Source of the DNA: Desulfobacterales bacterium
GTDB taxonomy: Bacteria; Desulfobacterota; Desulfobacteria; Desulfobacterales; JAFDCJ01
Direction: 5' to 3'
DNA length: 5,961 nucleotides
NCBI GenBank assembly: GCA_020345785.1
Contig: CP070771.1
Span: forward strand, 1,444,236 to 1,450,196
Shown here in pieces: positions 1-5,687 of the stretch. The notes below the pieces were generated by a model. The model was not told the origin of the DNA. It did no database searches and saw nothing but the letters and a program-made list of their open reading frames with translations. The number at the start of each line of letters is the position of its first letter. The first letter of the stretch is position 1. The position numbers and the translations under genes were made by a program.

Positions 1-71
1 TTGGTTGTCCAAACTTACACATGCCGCTGGCATATGAATGGAGTATGATGGCGTCAAAATTCTTTATATAC

Positions 72-153
72 ATCAGCGACCAGTGACAGATCTTGGTTCC
101 GGCCCGTTCCAGGGGCCTTCCTCATACCCCCAGCGCTGCTGCTGGTCGCTGAT
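72..153. repeat. Perfect 12-bp inverted repeat enclosing a nested hairpin
   Basis: ATCAGCGACCAG at 72-83 is the exact reverse complement of CTGGTCGCTGAT at 142-153. Inside, GGCCC at 101-105 can pair with GGGCC at 113-117, and CAGCGCTG at 131-138 is itself a palindrome. The 82-nt unit could fold on either strand as a long stem with internal arms. No run of T follows it on either strand, so it does not look like a simple intrinsic terminator. I do not recognise it as tRNA, 4.5S RNA or another standard RNA family. Confidence 0.6.
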
Positions 154-199
154 TCCTTTTCACAGCGCTACACATAACGACAAAAATCATTGTGCATAC

Positions 200-290
200 A
201 TACACAGCGGTCTTTCTATTTGGCCCGGTACGGTAGGTTATAAACCAACCACAAAAAGGCGAATAGGGCGTTAATTAAGGCGCTGTGTAT
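200..290. repeat. 10-bp inverted repeat enclosing a small hairpin
   Basis: ATACACAGCG (200-209) is the exact reverse complement of CGCTGTGTAT (281-290). Between them, GGTAGGTT (232-239) pairs with AACCAACC (243-250) with one A-A mismatch and a 3-nt loop. A second CACAGCGC at 171-178 is complementary to 280-287, so the right arm has two possible partners. The function is unknown. Confidence 0.5.
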
Positions 291-319
291 AATTGATTTT
301 TAAGATGCTTCCAGTCCGA

Positions 320-347
320 GCCTTGCGCCGTGAGCCCTGCGCCGTGC
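320..347. repeat. Heptamer tandem array, GCCNTGM family, four units
   Basis: Four consecutive 7-nt units lie here: GCCTTGC, GCCGTGA, GCCCTGC and GCCGTGC. The first three positions and the TG at positions 5-6 are constant, while position 4 and position 7 vary. The array ends ten bases beyond the stop codon of the FAD oxidoreductase on its downstream side. Degenerate heptamer arrays of this style are known in bacteria (the cyanobacterial STRR repeats are the classic case). I make no claim of common origin with those. Confidence 0.75.
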
Positions 348-357
348 GACTTTACCG

Positions 358-1662
358 TCATCCAATCACCGAAAAACTGCTGGCGCGATTGATTTTGCGG
401 TTGCGGTGGAAAACGCCCATATCAATGGTGATGCCTAATTTCGGCAGCTTGTACTTCAACGGAGTCGCATCGTGATCGTAGCCCTTCTCAACCTTCTCGA
501 TCAGCTCGGCCATCATACCGCCGACCACCGGTGCGGTTTTAAACTGGTTGCCGCTGGTGCCGATGGCCTGGTAGTAGCCCTTTAAATCCGATTTATCATA
601 AATGGGAATCCAGTCGTCGCTGACATCGTAAAGGTCGACGATGCCCGACGGCTGGTTGGGAATCGGCAAATTCGGGATGCGCCGGGCCAGGCGGTAGACC
701 TGCGCTTGCCACTGGCTTTCGGAAACCTGGCGATCGAAATTATCCGGATCCACCCACTCCTGAGGGTCGCATGCCGGATCTACGCTTCCGGTGAGGATCA
801 TATTGCCGGCCTCGGGTCGGTAATAGGCTCCTATATCCGCATCATTGGTGTGATAGCCTTCTTCTTCCGGCCGGTAGTTGCCAGGCGGTGCTACGACATG
901 GACCTCGTGACGCAGCGCGCGGGTCCTGATATTATTGCTCTCACTGAGTCCGGCCAATTCGGTGATTTTAAAGGAGTGAGGGCCGCCGACATTGATGACG
1001 ATCGGCGCATCGATCTGCTCTCCGTTGTCCAGGGTAACCCCCAGGACTTTATTGCCCTCGCGCCGAATTTCGATCACCCGTTGGTTGTATCTGAATGCCG
1101 CCCCGCCGGCCCGGGCCGCACATTCCACGTTCTGGGTGGCCAGCTGCGGATCGCCCACATAACCCGACTCGGGGGTGTAACAGGCGCCCTTCAGCCACTC
1201 TTTGGACTCAGCATAGAAGTGAGGATCACCCGGCCGCCTGGGAGGGTAGAATGAATGAAAATCGGCAATCGGGATCTTTTTCTGAAGCGTGGACAGATCC
1301 CACTCCTCGTATTTGACCCCGATGCTGTCGAAGTTGGCCTTGACTCCGGACCAATCGATCACCTTACTTTTGATGAAGACCGATCCGGTATTGTGATACC
1401 GGGCGAAACCGCGAGGATCGTCAACACCGATGTATTGGCGCCAATTGTGCCAGTACCAGGCGCTTTCGTATGCAATGGCCACGCCATCGTGCGTGGAATA
1501 GTAAAAGCGCACGTTGCCGCAGGAATTTGAGGTCGATCCCGCACCGGCTGCGGGTTGAAAGTCGATGTTCAACGTGCGGTATCCTTTCCTGGCCAATTCA
1601 AAAGCGATACAGCAGCCGATAATGCCGGCACCGATGATGATTGCGTTGTAATCTTTGGACAT
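358..1662 (-). CDS. DAO-family FAD-dependent amine/amino-acid oxidoreductase
   Basis: This is a 434-residue flavoenzyme of the D-amino-acid oxidase/sarcosine oxidase superfamily, expected to oxidise a C-N bond of an amino acid or N-alkylated amine using bound FAD. The N-terminal Rossmann motif is IIGAGIIG (residues 9-16, GxGxxG), with an acidic residue at D34 after beta-2 for the FAD ribose. The segment GSTSNSCGN VRF (42-53) takes the usual FAD-contacting position. Near the C-terminus, YYQAIGTSGNQFKTAP (363-378) is the second FAD-binding signature of the family. The covalent-flavin Cys of monomeric sarcosine oxidase seems replaced (aligned by eye) by D343, so FAD is probably non-covalent. No signal peptide is seen, so the protein is probably cytoplasmic. 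I chose the start at 1662 because AAGGAG sits 8 nt upstream; an in-frame ATG at 1701 lacks such a site. Length is normal for the family. The amino-acid importer nearby supports an amino-acid-type substrate, but the exact substrate cannot be named. Confidence 0.88.
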   Translation of the reverse strand: MSKDYNAIIIGAGIIGCCIAFELARKGYRTLNIDFQPAAGAGSTSNSCGNVRFYYSTHDGVAIAYESAWYWHNWRQYIGVDDPRGFARYHNTGSVFIKSKVIDWSGVKANFDSIGVKYEEWDLSTLQKKIPIADFHSFYPPRRPGDPHFYAESKEWLKGACYTPESGYVGDPQLATQNVECAARAGGAAFRYNQRVIEIRREGNKVLGVTLDNGEQIDAPIVINVGGPHSFKITELAGLSESNNIRTRALRHEVHVVAPPGNYRPEEEGYHTNDADIGAYYRPEAGNMILTGSVDPACDPQEWVDPDNFDRQVSESQWQAQVYRLARRIPNLPIPNQPSGIVDLYDVSDDWIPIYDKSDLKGYYQAIGTSGNQFKTAPVVGGMMAELIEKVEKGYDHDATPLKYKLPKLGITIDMGVFHRNRKINRASSFSVIG

Positions 1663-1670
1663 CGTTGAAT

Positions 1671-1676
1671 CTCCTT
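1671..1676 (-). promoter_or_regulatory. Ribosome binding site AAGGAG for the FAD oxidoreductase
   Basis: AAGGAG on the minus strand lies 8 nt before the ATG at 1662-1660. It decides the start in favour of 1662 over the in-frame ATG at 1701, which would place the Shine-Dalgarno inside the coding region. Confidence 0.8.
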
Positions 1677-1728
1677 GCAGGGGGTTGCAAAACATCGTCA
1701 TTGGACGTGAGCCGACGTTTTGAGACCA

Positions 1729-1734
1729 ATTATC
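1729..1734 (-). promoter_or_regulatory. Possible -10 box GATAAT upstream of the FAD oxidoreductase
   Basis: GATAAT on the minus strand matches the sigma-70 -10 consensus at five of six positions and would give a leader of about 60 nt. No good -35 hexamer lies at 16-18 nt, so the call is weak. It is listed because this gene follows a 320-bp spacer and probably needs its own promoter. Confidence 0.2.
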
Positions 1735-1838
1735 GTTAAATTCTTTAAAGGTTTATCTATTGGTTGAACGAAAACCAGTCCAGCCGCTATGTTGGGTTTC
1801 GCCCTCGGGAATCCATATCGGCGAGGAGCTTGATTCTC

Positions 1839-1895
1839 GTAGGTTGGGTTGAGTGACGAAACCCAATCCCGCCGGCGGGATTCAACCCAACCTAC
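1839..1895. repeat. 57-bp palindromic repeat element with perfect 14-bp terminal inverted repeats
   Basis: GTAGGTTGGGTTGA (1839-1852) is the exact reverse complement of TCAACCCAACCTAC (1882-1895). The interior contains a perfect 18-bp palindrome, AATCCCGCCGGCGGGATT (1865-1882). An alternative hairpin, TTGGGTT (1844-1850) with AACCCAA (1860-1866), competes with the outer stem. CGAAACCCAA (1857-1866) is matched in inverted orientation by TTGGGTTTCG at 1792-1801, so the full element may run from about 1790 to 1895. Repeats built on GTAGGTTGGGTT are, from memory, dispersed intergenically in many bacterial genomes, in the manner of REP or miniature transposable elements. There is no open reading frame inside. 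Confidence 0.7.
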
Positions 1896-1982
1896 CCGAA
1901 ATCAGCACTTTTCATTCAGGTACTATCCACAATTCTGTTCCTGATGGTGTTACTTCTTAATTTTTCGTTTGATGCCGGATGT

Positions 1983-3041
1983 TCAGGCGATCGGTAAATC
2001 CATATATCGTCCCGCACCGTAAAAAAGTCCTCTTTTGGTATACTCATTTACCAGATCCTGCTCAAAATTGCGATCACTGCCATTGAACGCCCGCCGCAAT
2101 TTTTCCAGCAGCTGATCCGTCTGTCTTTGCCCTAAGAGCCGTCTGCGCAGGGTGCAGCGAAATAAAATTCGATCAGATATTACCTGGGGCGGAAGATCAT
2201 AGCGTCGTGACCAACGTAACACTTTGGTTACGTAGGCTTTAATCAGTTTAATTTTCTCGGAAATAGTGAAGGGACACTTACCGAAAATACCCGTCATGAC
2301 GGAATAGGCGACGCCGGTAACACCGCCGACGCCGATGCCTTCGTAGGGGACCACCGGCAGTCCGGCGTCGTGGAACAACCAGGGGCCATGGATTTGAGAA
2401 GGGAAAAGGTTGTTGGCCGGCCCGCCGATGGTGCGGACACCGGCTTTTAAAAGCCTTGTCAGGTTGCGCGGGCTGAGTATGTCCCGCAAGGCACAGGGGC
2501 AAAAGATATCGGCCGGCGTATCGTAGATGTCATCCGGTTTTTTTAAAAAAAATGCCTGGCCGCTGGAAAAAGCGCTTCGGCAGTCGGCTTTGAACCGGCT
2601 GCAGGTCTCAGCATCAGGCTCGGCGATGATCAACTTGGTGCCCTGCTCTAACAGGTGTTGTGCCAGACGATACCCGACCTCACCGATACCCTGGAGCGAA
2701 ACGGTCAGGCTGCTCAGCGGGGGGGAACCCGGCAAACTTTCCGCCATGGTCAACAGGTGCTGGGAAACCGGTCCATCCGGTTTGGGCGGCAGCGGCACAT
2801 CCAGAATGCCGGGCGGCGCTTCGCCGCTCAGTTTGGATGTGGCGGTTTTGAAGGTGAGTGCACCTTTGAAAAGAAAGAGCCGATTTTTTTCCCGGAACCA
2901 GCCCTTCTCTTCGGCACCATATCCGTAGGCTTCTCTAACAAATTGCCGATCCTCCGCATTCTTATAATCCAGGGAGATGATTTTGCCGTGGGGGACCGTG
3001 ATGACTCTATAGTCTTTTGTAGGGCGGGAATTTGTTTGCAT
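1983..3041 (-). CDS. Leu/Glu-dehydrogenase-like NAD-binding protein lacking the canonical catalytic domain
   Basis: This is a 352-residue protein whose region from about residue 91 onward follows the C-terminal half of leucine dehydrogenase. It has SLQGIGEVG (115-123, GxGxxG), E141 at the ribose-binding position after beta-2, DIFCPCALRDIL (178-189), IGGPANN (205-211) and PYEGIGVGGVTGV (232-244). A helical C-terminal stretch around 261-291 (SEKIKLIK to DLPPQVISDRI) matches the family's tail. The first ~90 residues do not resemble the substrate domain: the GGGK catalytic-lysine motif and the downstream catalytic Asp segment are absent. The upstream DNA is repeat-rich and does not encode the missing part, so this is not a simple frameshift. 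The start at 3041 has a modest TTAGGA with 7 nt spacing (core AGGA at 3049-3052). The protein may be an unusual dehydrogenase, or a nucleotide-binding protein without classical amino-acid deamination. No signal peptide or membrane segment is seen, so it is probably cytoplasmic. Confidence 0.75.
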   Translation of the reverse strand: MQTNSRPTKDYRVITVPHGKIISLDYKNAEDRQFVREAYGYGAEEKGWFREKNRLFLFKGALTFKTATSKLSGEAPPGILDVPLPPKPDGPVSQHLLTMAESLPGSPPLSSLTVSLQGIGEVGYRLAQHLLEQGTKLIIAEPDAETCSRFKADCRSAFSSGQAFFLKKPDDIYDTPADIFCPCALRDILSPRNLTRLLKAGVRTIGGPANNLFPSQIHGPWLFHDAGLPVVPYEGIGVGGVTGVAYSVMTGIFGKCPFTISEKIKLIKAYVTKVLRWSRRYDLPPQVISDRILFRCTLRRRLLGQRQTDQLLEKLRRAFNGSDRNFEQDLVNEYTKRGLFYGAGRYMDLPIA

Positions 3042-3069
3042 CGCATAATCCTAAAGCGCCGGATTTGTA

Positions 3070-3100
3070 ATTGAAAATTGAAGATTGCGAATTGAAAATT
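3070..3100. repeat. Heptamer tandem array, ATTGAAA family
   Basis: The units are ATTGAAA, ATTGAAG, ATTGCGA and ATTGAAA, followed by a partial ATT. The array begins 29 bp upstream of the dehydrogenase-like start codon and so lies in its probable leader. It is the left partner of the opposed array at 3152-3182. Confidence 0.75.
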
Positions 3101-3143
3101 TGTGGATGTCGCTTCGCTCCGTCATTTTTGAAATCGGAAGAAT

Positions 3144-3172
3144 ACCATAAATATTCAATATTCAATCGACAA
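3144..3172 (-). promoter_or_regulatory. Possible sigma-70 promoter built across the heptamer array
   Basis: On the minus strand, TTGTCG (3172-3167) and TATGGT (3149-3144) are separated by exactly 17 nt, each matching its consensus at four of six positions. The spacer is two TTGAATA-type heptamers plus three bases. The position fits transcription of the dehydrogenase-like gene with a leader of about 95 nt. The hexamers are weak and the region is AT-rich, so chance is a serious alternative. Confidence 0.2.
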
Positions 3173-3182
3173 TATTCAATCG
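3152..3182. repeat. Heptamer tandem array, inverted TTGAATA family
   Basis: On the plus strand the units are TATTCAA, TATTCAA, TCGACAA and TATTCAA, followed by TCG. Read on the minus strand these are TTGAATA-type units, the same family as the array at 3070-3100 but in the opposite orientation. The two arrays bracket about 50 bp of unique DNA. Confidence 0.7.
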
Positions 3183-3219
3183 TGACAAGATAATGAAAAT
3201 ATCCCAATTTGAATTTTTT

Positions 3220-3237
3220 GCACAAAAAGCACAAAAA
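3220..3237. repeat. Direct repeat GCACAAAAA x2 just beyond the ATPase stop
   Basis: There are two perfect tandem copies of GCACAAAAA. On the minus strand they read as T-rich tracts downstream of the ATPase stop codon, after AAAAGC, which can pair with GCTTTT across a 9-nt loop. This could form a weak AT-rich hairpin followed by U-rich RNA and so slow transcription at the end of the transporter operon. The stem is too weak for a confident terminator call. Confidence 0.3.
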
Positions 3238-3251
3238 TAGCTTTTCAGCGC

Positions 3252-4010
3252 CTAGAGGATTTGACTTAAAAACTCCTTGGTGCGCGGGTCTTTGGGAGCT
3301 TGAAAAAACTCCTTGGGCGGCCCGTGCTCGACAATGACGCCGTTGTCCGTAAAGTACATGTGATCCGCCAACTCCCTGGCAAAGCCCATTTCATGCGTCA
3401 CCAGCAGACAGGTCATGCCTTCCTCCGCCAGATCCCGGATGGTAACCAGTACTTCCTTGACGGTTTCCGGATCGAGGGCGGCCGTCACTTCGTCAAACAG
3501 CATTACTTCCGGGTTCATCGCCAGGGAGCGGGCGATGGCCACGCGCTGCTGCTGACCGCCCGATAATTCACCTGGATAATAATCTTCTTTGCCTTCCAGG
3601 CGAACTTTGCGCATCAAACCATACGCACGCGCTTTGACTTCCCCGGCATCCTGTTTCAGTACGTGGATAGGCGCCATCATAATATTTTGCAAGGCTGTTT
3701 TGTGGGGGAACAAATTGTATTGCTGAAACACCATACCGACAATCCTGCGCAGTGCGAGTTTGTCGAGGTGGGGGGCATGAACCTCCATGTCCTTTACCTT
3801 GATGGAACCTGAATCAATGGTGACCAGACCGTTGATACAGCGCAGCAAAGTGGATTTGCCGGATCCGGAAGGACCGATGATACAGACGACTTCGCCCTTG
3901 GCAACATCGAAAGAGATGCCTTTGATAACCTGGTTGTCGCCAAACGACTGGTAAACATTTGCGATACTGACAATGGGATTTTTATTAGAGTTGTCGACCG
4001 GCTCTGGCAT
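3252..4010 (-). CDS. Polar amino-acid ABC importer ATP-binding subunit (GlnQ/HisP type)
   Basis: This cytoplasmic ATPase powers the importer formed by the two permeases encoded just upstream. The protein of 252 residues (from the start at 4010) contains every expected motif in order. Walker A is GPSGSGKST (46-54) and the Q-loop is VFQQYNLFP (94-102). The ABC signature is LSGGQQQRVAIAR (149-161), Walker B with catalytic Glu is VMLFDE (169-174), the D-loop is ALD (178-180) and the H-loop is VTHEMGFA (204-211). The Walker B is followed by VTAALDPE, where many homologues have PTSALDPE. Length and motif set are typical of the family. An ATG at 4016 also exists, but AAAGGA is only 2 nt away from it and 8 nt from the ATG at 4010, so I prefer 4010. 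The gene lies 13 nt after the permease stop, which fits one operon. Substrate specificity cannot be read from this subunit. Confidence 0.95.
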   Translation of the reverse strand: MPEPVDNSNKNPIVSIANVYQSFGDNQVIKGISFDVAKGEVVCIIGPSGSGKSTLLRCINGLVTIDSGSIKVKDMEVHAPHLDKLALRRIVGMVFQQYNLFPHKTALQNIMMAPIHVLKQDAGEVKARAYGLMRKVRLEGKEDYYPGELSGGQQQRVAIARSLAMNPEVMLFDEVTAALDPETVKEVLVTIRDLAEEGMTCLLVTHEMGFARELADHMYFTDNGVIVEHGPPKEFFQAPKDPRTKEFLSQIL

Positions 4011-4018
4011 CAGCATTA

Positions 4019-4024
4019 TCCTTT
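4019..4024 (-). promoter_or_regulatory. Ribosome binding site AAAGGA for the ABC ATPase
   Basis: AAAGGA overlaps the last base of the preceding permease stop codon (TGA, 4026-4024). It is 2 nt from the ATG at 4016 and 8 nt from the ATG at 4010. The spacing favours the inner ATG and shortens the protein by two residues. Confidence 0.65.
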
Positions 4025-4923
4025 CAAAGTTTTAGTGCGAATTTTCTTTCGAGGCGGATTGTCCACCGGGCAATCGGATAGCAGTAAGCAAAAAACCATA
4101 TCAGAACAAAGCTGTAAATGGGCACCAGCAGCTCGGGGCGACCTTCGGCCGCCAGCACCTGTCCGGCCAGAGTCATGACTTCTTCCACGCCCACGATCGA
4201 GGCCAGCACGGTGGCCATGGTCAATATGGCATACAGATTCATCCAGGGCGGCAGCATGCGTTTATAACACTGGGGCATGATGATAAGCCAGATTTGCTGG
4301 CGACGGGTGAAGGCCAGCGATTCGGACGCCTCCCACTGGCCTGAGGGGATGGAATTAATTGCACCTCTAACAATTTCGGCCACATTGGCCATGACCGGCA
4401 ATGAGAGACCGATGACGGCTTTGATCCAATCCGGGAACGGAATACGCAGTCCCGCGATCGTGATTTCAAAAGGGAGCATAAACATACAGTAAAACAACAA
4501 TACCAGCCAGGGAGAGTTCCTGAAAAATTGCGTCACAAATCTCGAGGAAAACCGAATCTGCGGCAGCAGAGAAATTTGCAGAACCCCCAATACGGATCCG
4601 ATAGCAGTGCCGATGGCCATAGACATAAAACTGATCAGGATATTGAAACCAAAACCTTTTAAGAGAAATGGCGTCCAGATCAAAATGGTCTTTATCAGGG
4701 ATGGCCGCTCCGCTCCACCCTGTGCTCCGGCGGCAAAAGCGCTGACGCTGAAAATTAAAAGCAGCCACAGCAGGTGAATCGCGCGGATACGGTCGATGGT
4801 CAGCCGGCTGAATTTTTTATCCGCATCTGAAGACCGTGTTCCAATGGGTCGAGCCGGCAGCAACACTGCCAGCTCATGTTTGGGATTCAGCGGTGGCGGG
4901 CGTGTGATTTTGCGTCTGAACAT
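4024..4923 (-). CDS. Polar amino-acid ABC importer permease B (HisM/GltK type)
   Basis: This is an inner-membrane permease of the His/Glu/Gln family, 299 residues. It begins with a cytoplasmic-looking, proline- and charge-rich N-terminus of about 47 residues, longer than in compact members. The first hydrophobic segment is at about 48-66, and further segments are near 92-115, 137-155, 166-186, 232-250 and 265-285. The conserved RNSPWLVLLFY (135-145) follows the second membrane segment, as in relatives. The cytoplasmic EAA coupling loop is WEASESLAFTRRQQIWLIIMPQ, split here as WEASESLAF (197-205) and TRRQQIWLIIMPQ (206-218). The normally invariant loop glycine is Ala204, unlike the canonical loop of its partner. 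The start codon directly abuts the stop of permease A. GGGAG with 7 nt spacing supports the start at 4923. It presumably forms the channel as a heterodimer with permease A. Confidence 0.93.
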   Translation of the reverse strand: MFRRKITRPPPLNPKHELAVLLPARPIGTRSSDADKKFSRLTIDRIRAIHLLWLLLIFSVSAFAAGAQGGAERPSLIKTILIWTPFLLKGFGFNILISFMSMAIGTAIGSVLGVLQISLLPQIRFSSRFVTQFFRNSPWLVLLFYCMFMLPFEITIAGLRIPFPDWIKAVIGLSLPVMANVAEIVRGAINSIPSGQWEASESLAFTRRQQIWLIIMPQCYKRMLPPWMNLYAILTMATVLASIVGVEEVMTLAGQVLAAEGRPELLVPIYSFVLIWFFAYCYPIARWTIRLERKFALKL

Positions 4924-5673
4924 TTATTGACTCCCATACCCCGGTATTTGCATGGCACGCTCCCAGCGGTTCATGGCCCAAACCAGAATCCCCACCAGCG
5001 CCACGTATGCCACCAGCAGAAAAGTCATCATTTCCCTGACGTTGACATTGTCGCTCCAGATCTGGCTGCTGACATAAAGCATTTCAGGAACAGCGATGGC
5101 GAAAGCCAGGGTGGTGGCTTTCACCAGATTGACGAGATTATTATTCAGGGCCGGCAGGCAAACCCGGAAGGCCAGGGGCAAAACAATATGGATATAGGCC
5201 TTCAAACGGGTGTAGCCCAGTGACTCGGCGGCCTCGATGGTCGATGTGGGGACGGCTTCAATGCCCGAGCGAAATATTTCGACATTAAAAGATCCGGCAA
5301 AAAATGAAAGCGATATCACCGCCCAGGCGAAATTGCCCAGAATCGGCTCGTATCCCCCCCAATCATTCGGCACTTTGGGCATTAGACTGCCCAGGGCGAA
5401 GTAAAAGAAATAAAGCTGGACCAGCGGCGGTGTGTTTCGGAAAAACTGGATGTAACCCTGAACGATGCGGCGGGTCCACTTCAGGCGCGATCCCTGCAGC
5501 CAGGCGCCCACAATGCCGATAATGACTGAAAATACCAGACAGACCGCCGAAAGCCAGATGGTGGTCAAAAAGCCTTTTAGCAAACGGGCTCTGTCAAAGG
5601 AATCATATATAAATGTCAGATTGATGCCGGTTTCATTATACAGCCAGCGAAACCAATCAAAAAAGGCTTCCAT
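4924..5673 (-). CDS. Polar amino-acid ABC importer permease A (HisQ/GltJ type)
   Basis: This is an inner-membrane permease of 249 residues and the first gene of the three-gene importer. Family landmarks are LLKGFLTTIWLS (31-42) at the first membrane segment and FFRNTPPLVQLYFFY (77-91). The canonical EAA loop is IEAAESLGYTRLKAYIHIVLP (146-166), with the invariant glycine at 153. Hydrophobic segments lie near 32-58, 83-100, 112-135, 185-206 and 215-235. Length is typical. The start at 5673 gives a normal family N-terminus with no other Met nearby, but the upstream site is poor: only TGGGAA (5687-5682), 8 nt away, and a heptamer array occupies the rest of the leader. It heterodimerises with permease B by family analogy. 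A solute-binding protein commonly accompanies such genes, but none is encoded in the 288 bp upstream. Confidence 0.94.
   Translation of the reverse strand: MEAFFDWFRWLYNETGINLTFIYDSFDRARLLKGFLTTIWLSAVCLVFSVIIGIVGAWLQGSRLKWTRRIVQGYIQFFRNTPPLVQLYFFYFALGSLMPKVPNDWGGYEPILGNFAWAVISLSFFAGSFNVEIFRSGIEAVPTSTIEAAESLGYTRLKAYIHIVLPLAFRVCLPALNNNLVNLVKATTLAFAIAVPEMLYVSSQIWSDNVNVREMMTFLLVAYVALVGILVWAMNRWERAMQIPGYGSQ
4931..4935 (-). promoter_or_regulatory. Ribosome binding site GGGAG for permease B
   Basis: GGGAG on the minus strand lies inside the end of permease A, 7 nt before the ATG at 4923. It supports that start, whose ATG directly follows the TAA stop of permease A and suggests translational coupling. 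Confidence 0.7.
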
Positions 5674-5687
5674 TGATGGGGTTCCCA

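Larger units (their letters stand above)
1..357. other. Non-coding flank downstream of the FAD oxidoreductase, rich in inverted repeats
   Basis: I see no convincing gene in this stretch. The longest open frame (38-274, plus strand, 78 codons) has no recognisable domain and no clear ribosome binding site. The stretch holds a perfect 12-bp inverted repeat (72-83 with 142-153), a perfect 10-bp inverted repeat (200-209 with 281-290), a small hairpin inside the latter (232-250), a short hairpin ATGCC-GCT-GGCAT at 21-33 and a heptamer array (320-347). The density of pairing sequence suggests a structured RNA, a palindromic mobile repeat or a decayed element. The sequence does not decide between these. 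Confidence 0.5.
1663..1982. other. 320-bp intergenic spacer with palindromic repeat element
   Basis: This stretch separates the dehydrogenase-like gene from the FAD oxidoreductase and has no coding potential that I can support. It contains the palindromic element at 1839-1895, a related half-copy at 1792-1801, a possible -10 box at 1729-1734 and the ribosome binding site at 1671-1676. Such a long spacer with an inserted repeat argues against one simple operon running through both genes. Confidence 0.6.
3042..3251. other. AT-rich spacer between importer and dehydrogenase-like gene
   Basis: This 210-bp spacer has no supported gene. It contains two heptamer arrays in opposite orientation (3070-3100 and 3152-3182), separated by about 50 bp, and a perfect 9-nt direct repeat GCACAAAAA at 3220-3228 and 3229-3237. 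A short minus-strand open frame over it is low-complexity and produced by the repeats. Confidence 0.6.

Noticed and set aside
38..274. Plus-strand open frame of 78 codons
   Set aside because: It has no clear Shine-Dalgarno site and no domain, and it runs across inverted repeats that explain its sequence better.
706..1254. Plus-strand open frame of 182 codons
   Set aside because: It is antisense to the well-supported FAD oxidoreductase and has no recognisable domain. It is a shadow of that gene's codon use.
1663..1701. Thirteen-residue N-terminal extension of the FAD oxidoreductase
   Set aside because: The extension would translate through a strong AAGGAG site, and the FAD Rossmann fold starts normally a few residues after the inner ATG at 1662.
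1839..1895. Intrinsic terminator for the dehydrogenase-like gene
   Set aside because: The stem is strong but no T-run follows on the minus strand, and it lies nearly 90 bp past the stop. A repeat element is the better reading.
2655..3074. Plus-strand open frame of 139 codons
   Set aside because: It is antisense to the dehydrogenase-like gene, low in recognisable motifs, and runs into the repeat spacer.
3070..3182. CRISPR-like spacing of short repeats
   Set aside because: The units are only 7 nt, directly tandem and without spacers, so this is a heptamer array and not a CRISPR.
3007..3234. Minus-strand open frame of 75 codons over the spacer
   Set aside because: Its sequence is made largely of translated heptamer repeats, and it overlaps the better supported start of the dehydrogenase-like gene.
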